A DNA stretch of 6,809 nt from CAYXVU01 sp964468725. Lineage in GTDB: Bacteria > Acidobacteriota > Blastocatellia > UBA7656. Shown here piece after piece: positions 1-4,375 of the stretch; position 1 is the stretch's first letter; each line of letters begins with the position of its first letter. Made by a program: the position numbers and the translations under genes. The DNA lies in assembly GCA_964468725.1 (NCBI GenBank), contig CAYXVU010000291.1:1-6809 (forward strand), in the 5' to 3' direction. The notes beneath the pieces are model-generated. The model had not been told where the DNA came from and made no database searches. It saw only the letters and a program-made list of their open reading frames with translations.

Positions 1-1008
1 GGCGACCGCCAGACCGGCAAGACGGCCATCGCGCTCGATACCATCATCAACTCGAAAGGCCGCGACCTGATCTGTATCTACGTCGCCATCGGACAGAAAG
101 AGTCCACCGTCGCGCAGGTAAAAAAGACGCTGGAAGATTACGACGCGATGGATTACACCATCATCGTTGATGCGGCGGCGTCCAGTCCGGCAGCTATGCA
201 ATACCTTGCGCCCTATGGCGGCTGCGCGATGGGCGAATCCTTCCGCGACAACGGCAAACACGCGCTGGTGATTTACGACGATCTTTCGAAACACGCCGTG
301 GCCTATCGCACCATCTCTCTGTTGCTGCGTCGTCCGCCGGGCCGCGAAGCCTATCCCGGCGATGTCTTCTATCTGCACTCGCGGCTATTGGAACGCGCGG
401 CGAAACTGTCGGATGCCAAAGGCGGCGGCAGTCTGACGGCGCTGCCGATCATCGAAACGCAAGCGGGCGACGTCTCGGCTTATATTCCGACCAACGTCAT
501 TTCGATCACTGACGGGCAAATCTTTTTGGAATCCGACCTGTTTCACTCCGGCGTGCGCCCGGCGATCAACGTCGGTATCTCGGTCAGTCGCGTCGGCGGT
601 TCGGCGCAGATCAAAGCGATGAAGCAGGTCGCAGGCACTTTGCGATTGGAACTCGCGCAATATCGTGACCTCGCCGCCTTCGCGCAGTTCGGCTCCGACC
701 TTGACAAAGCGACGCAGCAACAACTCAATCGCGGTCAGAAGCTGACGGAGTTGCTCAAACAGCCGCAGTACTCGCCCATCGCGGTTGAGATGCAAGTCGC
801 TCTGCTGTGGGCTGGTACGAATGGCTTCGCCGATGATATTCCCCTTGAGAAGGTCAAGCGATTCGATGATGGGCTGCGAACCTTCTTGGAGAATTCGAAG
901 AGTGGCCTGCTCAACAAAATTCGTGACCGCAAAGCACTGGATGACGAACTGCGCGAGGAGCTGCGCGCCGCCGTCAGCGAATATAAAGAGAGATTCCTTG
1001 CGGAGTAA
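1..1008 (+). CDS. atpA: F1F0 ATP synthase subunit alpha (partial, N-terminus outside window)
   Basis: The alpha subunit forms the alpha3beta3 head of F1 and binds non-catalytic nucleotide on the cytoplasmic side of the membrane. The reading frame is open from base 1 and begins exactly at the Walker A motif GDRQTGKT (codons 1-8). It continues with the Walker B-like strand ALVIYDD (Asp at codons 93-94), the PGREAYPGD segment, and SVSRVGG, whose Arg at codon 197 (589-591) corresponds to the alpha arginine finger that reaches into the beta catalytic site. The C-terminal helical domain ends with a TAA stop. 335 codons are visible. In typical alpha subunits of about 505 residues the P-loop sits near residue 170, so roughly 168 residues lie upstream. 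atpG follows after 85 nt, the usual A-G order. No frameshift or missing key residue is seen. The identification is secure. Confidence 0.98.
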   Translation, partial: GDRQTGKTAIALDTIINSKGRDLICIYVAIGQKESTVAQVKKTLEDYDAMDYTIIVDAAASSPAAMQYLAPYGGCAMGESFRDNGKHALVIYDDLSKHAVAYRTISLLLRRPPGREAYPGDVFYLHSRLLERAAKLSDAKGGGSLTALPIIETQAGDVSAYIPTNVISITDGQIFLESDLFHSGVRPAINVGISVSRVGGSAQIKAMKQVAGTLRLELAQYRDLAAFAQFGSDLDKATQQQLNRGQKLTELLKQPQYSPIAVEMQVALLWAGTNGFADDIPLEKVKRFDDGLRTFLENSKSGLLNKIRDRKALDDELREELRAAVSEYKERFLAE

Positions 1009-1043
1009 GGTTCTTCGTCCGCCGTCCATTGCTTTTGACCGAA

Positions 1044-1058
1044 CCCGCCGTAAGCGGG
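1044..1058 (+). other. Short intercistronic inverted repeat between atpA and atpG
   Basis: CCCGC (1044-1048) and GCGGG (1054-1058) form a perfect 5-bp GC-only stem around the loop CGTAA. No T-rich tract follows, so it does not look like an intrinsic terminator. Hairpins between atp cistrons can tune relative translation or mRNA decay, but the stem is short and could be chance. Confidence 0.25.
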
Positions 1059-1093
1059 CCAGTGACGGAAGACAGAGAACGGACAATTGACAT

Positions 1094-1975
1094 ATGCCAA
1101 GCCTTCAAGACTTACGTCGGCGGGTTCGTTCCGCCCGCAACATGCAAAAGATCACCAAGTCGTACAAGATGGTCTCGGCGGCCAAACTGCGACGCGCACA
1201 AGACCGCGTCATCGCTGCGCGTCCGTATGCCAACTCGATGATGCGGGTGCTCGGCAGGCTCGCCGCCGGGGCGGGCGATACCAAACACCCGCTGCTCGAA
1301 GTGCGCGAAACCGATGAGCATTATGTGTTGGCATTGGTGACGGCGGATCGCGGACTCTGCGCGGCGTTCAATTCGAACCTCATTAAAGCGGCGCAGCAAT
1401 TCATCCGCGAAAACCCTGATAAACAGATTGATCTGGTGACCATCGGGCGAAAAGGGCGCGACTTCTTTCGCCGCCGCAAACCGCCGATCAACGAGTATCT
1501 CGGCGTGACGGCCAAAACCGTAGATCACGACGAAGCCGCCAACATTGCGCGCAGTTTGATGGAGATGTACACCCAAGAAGGATCAACCGTTGATCGCGTC
1601 TTTATTCTGTACAGCGAATTTAAGTCGGTCATCGCGCAGCGCCCGGTTGTCAAACAGTTGCTCCCCATCAGCAAAGAGGCGTTGCTCGGCGAACCGGCGA
1701 GCGATGCGGGAGCCGAAATCGAATATCTTTATGAACAAGCGCCGGAGGAGATTTTCTCCCGCTTGCTGCCGCGCTATATCGAAACCCAAGTCTATTACGC
1801 GCTGCTCGAATCGGTAGCCAGCGAACACGGCGCGCGCATGACCGCGATGGATTCGGCGTCAAAGAACGCCGGTGAGTTGATTGATTCGTTGACCTTGACG
1901 ATGAATCGCGTGCGACAAGCTTCGATCACACGCGAAATTATTGAAGTGGTTTCCGGCGCACAATCGCTTGGTTAA
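1094..1975 (+). CDS. atpG: F1F0 ATP synthase subunit gamma
   Basis: The gamma subunit is the central stalk of F1: its paired terminal helices rotate inside the alpha3beta3 head and couple proton flow to ATP synthesis. The 293-residue product has the normal family length. The N-terminal helix (residues about 8-36) carries the conserved RNMQKITKSYKMVSAAKL signature. VTADRGLC at 82-89 is the conserved segment of the central domain (GLCAAFNSN here). The last 47 residues contain ARMTAMDSASKNAGELID and the final REIIEVVSGAQSL, the C-terminal coiled-coil helix. ATG at 1094 places the family N-terminus (MPSLQDLRRR) correctly. Only a weak purine-rich stretch precedes it, so initiation may depend partly on coupling to atpA. 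It is followed by an intrinsic terminator rather than by atpD and atpC, which normally come next. Confidence 0.98.
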   Translation: MPSLQDLRRRVRSARNMQKITKSYKMVSAAKLRRAQDRVIAARPYANSMMRVLGRLAAGAGDTKHPLLEVRETDEHYVLALVTADRGLCAAFNSNLIKAAQQFIRENPDKQIDLVTIGRKGRDFFRRRKPPINEYLGVTAKTVDHDEAANIARSLMEMYTQEGSTVDRVFILYSEFKSVIAQRPVVKQLLPISKEALLGEPASDAGAEIEYLYEQAPEEIFSRLLPRYIETQVYYALLESVASEHGARMTAMDSASKNAGELIDSLTLTMNRVRQASITREIIEVVSGAQSLG

Positions 1976-2032
1976 GTGGCGAAATCGGTCTGCCGCTCAG
2001 TAGGTTGGTCACGGCGTTATCTGAAATGATTT

Positions 2033-2068
2033 GCCCCGCTTCGCAAACGAGCGGGGCTTTGTTATTTT
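2033..2068 (+). terminator. Rho-independent terminator after atpG
   Basis: GCCCCGCT (2033-2040) pairs perfectly with AGCGGGGC (2050-2057). CG/CG at 2042-2043 and 2048-2049 can extend the stem past a bulged T, leaving a CAAA tetraloop. The stem is followed at once by TTTGTTATTTT (2058-2068). A GC-rich stem with a following U-rich tract is the classic intrinsic terminator. It lies 57 nt after the atpG stop and marks the 3' end of the ATP synthase transcript. Confidence 0.9.
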
Positions 2069-2083
2069 GCTTGGCGAATTCAT

Positions 2084-2584
2084 ATGGCGGAAAATCTGAC
2101 AGCCCCGCGTAGCTCGATCATTGGCAAGTTGATTCGCTACTGGCTGCCGGTGTTGTTGTTTGTCGGCGCGATCTTCTCTTTTTCAGGGGAGGCGATGTCG
2201 GGCGAAAACACTCGCAGCGTATTACTTGAGATTATTGTGCGCACCTTTCCGAATGCGAGTTTCGAAACCGTCATCTGGACGAATTTTCTCATCCGCAAAG
2301 CCGCCCATCTGGTCGAGTATGCTATCTTCGCCGCGCTTCTTTATCGCGCTTTGCGCGCTGATGCGCCGGTGCGATGGCGCGCCGATTGGGCAGCCTATGC
2401 GCTGGCGATAACCGCCGGTCTGTCGCTCCTTGATGAACTGCGGCAATCGTTGACACAGACGCGCACCGGCTCGCTTTATGATTCGCTGATTGATACGGCA
2501 GGCGGCGGGCTGGCGCTGTTGCTCATTTATTGGCGATGCGCTGCTCGCAAGCTGCAGAAGCCGGTTGCGTCGCCAGACCCCTAG
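2084..2584 (+). CDS. VanZ-like family integral membrane protein
   Basis: This is a small inner-membrane protein of 166 residues with four predicted hydrophobic segments (about 17-35, 70-90, 101-118 and 131-150). The VanZ-family pattern is present: His75 and Glu78-Tyr79 in the second segment (KAAHLVEYA), Asp117-Glu118 and Gln121 at the end of the third (LLDELRQ), then Arg127, Asp133, Asp137 and Gly140 (TRTGSLYDSLIDTAGGG). VanZ itself gives low-level teicoplanin resistance in enterococci, but most chromosomal family members have no known function, so a resistance role should not be assumed. The ATG at 2084 has no recognisable Shine-Dalgarno and lies only 15 nt after the terminator U-tract, so the transcript may be almost leaderless or arise by read-through. 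No in-frame ATG alternative occurs before residue 38. Confidence 0.88.
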   Translation: MAENLTAPRSSIIGKLIRYWLPVLLFVGAIFSFSGEAMSGENTRSVLLEIIVRTFPNASFETVIWTNFLIRKAAHLVEYAIFAALLYRALRADAPVRWRADWAAYALAITAGLSLLDELRQSLTQTRTGSLYDSLIDTAGGGLALLLIYWRCAARKLQKPVASPDP

Positions 2585-2615
2585 CAACCGCCTGATTGAA
2601 CTTTCGAAGCGGTTG
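2585..2615 (+). repeat. Inverted repeat immediately after the VanZ-like stop codon
   Basis: CAACCGC (2585-2591) and GCGGTTG (2609-2615) are perfect 7-bp complements around a 17-nt spacer, starting at the base after the TAG stop. The following sequence is ATTACACTATC rather than a T-run, so it is a poor intrinsic terminator. It overlaps the -35 element of a weak promoter candidate and could be an operator or an mRNA 3'-end structure. Confidence 0.35.
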
Positions 2616-2623
2616 ATTACACT
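2596..2623 (+). promoter_or_regulatory. Weak sigma70-like promoter candidate for the cytochrome gene
   Basis: TTGAAC (2596-2601) matches the -35 consensus at 4 of 6 bases, and TACACT (2618-2623) matches the -10 consensus at 4 of 6, with a 16-nt spacer. It would start transcription about 35 nt before the cytochrome ATG. The match is modest and the organism's promoter rules are unknown, so this is a candidate only. Confidence 0.2.
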
Positions 2624-2651
2624 ATCATCAGCCCGTTACCCCATTACCAGT

Positions 2652-2658
2652 AAGGAGG
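2652..2658 (+). promoter_or_regulatory. Strong Shine-Dalgarno that decides the cytochrome start
   Basis: AAGGAGG at 2652-2658 is a near-perfect anti-16S match. It is only 1 nt from the first in-frame ATG (2660), too close for normal initiation, but 7 nt from the next in-frame ATG (2666), which is ideal. The start at 2666 is therefore preferred. Confidence 0.85.
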
Positions 2659-2665
2659 AATGCAG

Positions 2666-4042
2666 ATGCGATGTCGCAGGCTTTCTATCTTTTCATTGGG
2701 CGCTTTTGGTTTGGCGATGCTCGCCGCTTCCATCTCTTCGGCGGGTCATCATACAAACGTTGGGGCAGACTCCGACAACGCACAGATTGAGCGCGGCTTT
2801 CAGTATCTTACCCAGCGCGCCTATGGCCCCGGCTTTCTTACCGAACAAGTCATGAGCAGACTCTGGACGGTATGGGACGACGAGTGGAAAGCAAAGGTCA
2901 ACCCGAATGACCCGGAGCAAATCCGGCGACTGACCTTCGAACGCTACGGGTTTACGCCTGCGCCGTATCCGAACGGCGGTTTGCCCATGCAGTTCGTCTC
3001 GAATGGCAAAGGCGGATGGGCAACGACCTGTATGAGTTGTCACGGCGGGCGATTGCCTGGCAGCGGCGCAAGCATGATCGGTCTGCCCAACAGCGAACTG
3101 GATTTAGGCACTTTTCTCGAAGACGTTTACAAACTGAGCGGCGGCAAAGCCAATGGCGATCATCAATCGGTCAGTCGCGGACGCACCAATGCCTTCATCT
3201 TCAGTCTGGAACTTCTACAACGCCGCAACCCGGATTTGTCGTCCAGTCCGACAAAGATCGAGATGGGCGATTACAAAGATCACGACCTCGACGCGCCGCC
3301 GTGGTGGCATTTGAAGAAGAAGAAGTTTCTCTATGCCGATGCCTTTGTGAGCGGCGATTTCGCGCGTGCGATTATGCAGTTCACCATGCCGGAACCGAGC
3401 GGCGAAAAGATCAAATCGTGGGAGAAGGATTTCGTTGACATCTTCGCTTATATGAAATCCATAACGCCGCCGAAGTACCCTTGGCCGATTGATCGAAAGC
3501 TCGCCGCCGCCGGTAAACAGATTTTCGAAAAGACCTGCGCCGAATGTCACGGCACGTACGGCGCGCAGGGCGCGTATCCGAATCGTGTCGTGCCGATTGC
3601 AACGGTTGGCACCGATGCGCTGCGCCTCACCGGATTGACCAAAGAGTTTCGCAGCTATTACGCGCGCTCGTGGTTCGCGCAGGACGGCGCAAAAGTGGAG
3701 AGCGAGCCGATTGGTTATCTAGCGCCGCCGCTTGATGGAATATGGGCATCCGCGCCCTATTTTCATAATGGCTCGGTGCCGACCGTTTACGGAGTGCTGA
3801 CCCAAGAAGCGCGACCGAAATACTTTCGCCGCGTGGGCACAATCAAAGATTACGATGCGGTGAATTTGGGGTTGAAAGTCGAATCGCTCACCAGTCCGCC
3901 GCCTCAAAGTGCGCCCGGCGAAGCGCGGCGACGGGTTATCAATACGACGCTGCCGGGACTGGGCAATCAAGGCCACCCCTTCGGCTTTCACCTGACCGAA
4001 AAAGAGAAGCGACAAGTCATCGAGTATCTGAAGACCTTATAA
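2666..4042 (+). CDS. Exported di-heme c-type cytochrome (RoxA/MauG/di-heme peroxidase-like)
   Basis: This is a secreted or periplasmic electron-transfer protein or oxidoreductase of 458 residues from the 2666 start (460 if 2660 is used). The N-terminus has a Sec signal peptide: basic MRCRR, a hydrophobic core, and a probable cleavage after SSA (residue 26). Two covalent heme sites follow, CMSCH at about 122-126 and CAECH at about 291-295, each in a CHGG/CHGT context. Further conserved-looking parts are PPWWHLKKKK (about 211-220), LDGIWASAPYFHNGSVPT (about 356-373, where the His in FHNGS is a candidate axial ligand or active-site residue), and a C-terminal GHPFGFHLTEKEK...EYLKTL. The LxGIWAxAPYxHNGSVP block recalls RoxA-type rubber oxygenases and MauG/di-heme peroxidase relatives, but this protein is shorter than RoxA (over 600 residues), so substrate and reaction are unknown. 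It has its own strong ribosome-binding site and no evident cytochrome partner in the window. Confidence 0.85.
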   Translation: MRCRRLSIFSLGAFGLAMLAASISSAGHHTNVGADSDNAQIERGFQYLTQRAYGPGFLTEQVMSRLWTVWDDEWKAKVNPNDPEQIRRLTFERYGFTPAPYPNGGLPMQFVSNGKGGWATTCMSCHGGRLPGSGASMIGLPNSELDLGTFLEDVYKLSGGKANGDHQSVSRGRTNAFIFSLELLQRRNPDLSSSPTKIEMGDYKDHDLDAPPWWHLKKKKFLYADAFVSGDFARAIMQFTMPEPSGEKIKSWEKDFVDIFAYMKSITPPKYPWPIDRKLAAAGKQIFEKTCAECHGTYGAQGAYPNRVVPIATVGTDALRLTGLTKEFRSYYARSWFAQDGAKVESEPIGYLAPPLDGIWASAPYFHNGSVPTVYGVLTQEARPKYFRRVGTIKDYDAVNLGLKVESLTSPPPQSAPGEARRRVINTTLPGLGNQGHPFGFHLTEKEKRQVIEYLKTL

Positions 4043-4185
4043 AATTCATCGGCGAAGCGCGTCTATCCTTTCCAATCCGATTGACCCTTATAGACACGTT
4101 TCGCAGGTTCCGTGTTTCCTTTGCGAACAAGAGAGCGTCTGAGTTTTCTTACCCGGATGCAGGCGAGTTGCATTCTCCGCACCGG

Positions 4186-4220
4186 TTGAATAAAAATTCG
4201 GGCGGCTGAACGAATTTCAA
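4186..4220. repeat. AT-rich inverted repeat, possible operator
   Basis: AAATTCG (4194-4200) and CGAATTT (4211-4217) are a perfect 7-bp dyad with a 10-nt centre. Allowing a 5-nt bulge, the pairing extends to TTGAA (4186-4190) with TTCAA (4216-4220). It directly overlaps the -10 of the weak promoter candidate at 4168-4196, a position typical of repressor sites. No regulator gene is visible, so function is inferred only. Confidence 0.3.
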
Positions 4221-4292
4221 CAGCGCAGGCATTTCCTCAGGCACAGCGAAGGCTGTTCGATAGTCAAGTCGGGATCACAGGCACTTTCGAGT

Positions 4293-4327
4293 GAAGTCTC
4301 TATTGCGGCAGGCAACATCGAGACTTC
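4293..4327 (+). promoter_or_regulatory. Stem-loop in the probable 5' leader of the CHAT gene
   Basis: GAAGTCTC (4293-4300) is perfectly complementary to GAGACTTC (4320-4327). Inside it, TTGC (4303-4306) pairs with GCAA (4312-4315) around the loop GGCAG, separated from the outer stem by a small asymmetric internal loop. The structure ends 48 nt before the CHAT ATG. It is not followed by a T-run, so it is unlikely to be a plain terminator. It may be a leader RNA structure or a protein-binding dyad. Confidence 0.4.
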
Positions 4328-4363
4328 TCTTCAGCCCATGTTTGCTCAACGCGCGATCATCAT

Positions 4364-4370
4364 AGAGAGG
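4364..4370 (+). promoter_or_regulatory. Ribosome-binding site of the CHAT gene
   Basis: AGAGAGG (4364-4370) lies 5 nt before ATG 4376 and is a reasonable Shine-Dalgarno. It supports this start, which also gives the expected family N-terminus. Confidence 0.6.
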
Positions 4371-4375
4371 TTGTT

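Larger units (their letters stand above)
4043..4375. other. Intergenic region of 333 nt between the cytochrome and CHAT genes
   Basis: No convincing coding region, tRNA or rRNA is seen. No clear intrinsic terminator follows the cytochrome: the only nearby dyad is GTCTAT (4061-4066) with ATAGAC (4090-4095), 23 nt apart and without a T-run. A very weak promoter candidate is TTGCAT (4168-4173), 17 nt, TAAAAA (4191-4196). Two inverted repeats (4186-4220 and 4293-4327) are listed separately. The length and the dyads suggest that the CHAT gene is transcribed from its own promoter with a leader. Confidence 0.6.

Noticed and set aside
385..1100. Long minus-strand open frames opposite atpA (385-1086 and 735-1100)
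   Set aside because: They lie antisense to the clearly conserved atpA frame, their translations look like no known protein, and long antisense frames are expected in GC-rich coding DNA.
2084..2584. Calling the VanZ-like gene a teicoplanin-resistance gene
   Set aside because: Only family membership is visible. No van cluster genes are nearby, and most VanZ-like proteins have no shown resistance role.
2660..2665. ATG 2660 as the start of the cytochrome
   Set aside because: It lies 1 nt from the AAGGAGG ribosome-binding site. ATG 2666 has ideal 7-nt spacing and still gives a complete signal peptide.
4061..4095. GTCTAT/ATAGAC dyad after the cytochrome as a terminator
   Set aside because: Only 6 AT-rich base pairs with a 23-nt loop and no following T-run; too weak to call.
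4291..4365. A small GTG-initiated reading frame of 24 codons upstream of the CHAT gene (possible leader peptide)
   Set aside because: No Shine-Dalgarno precedes it, the composition is not suggestive of attenuation, and it overlaps the hairpin by chance-level expectation.
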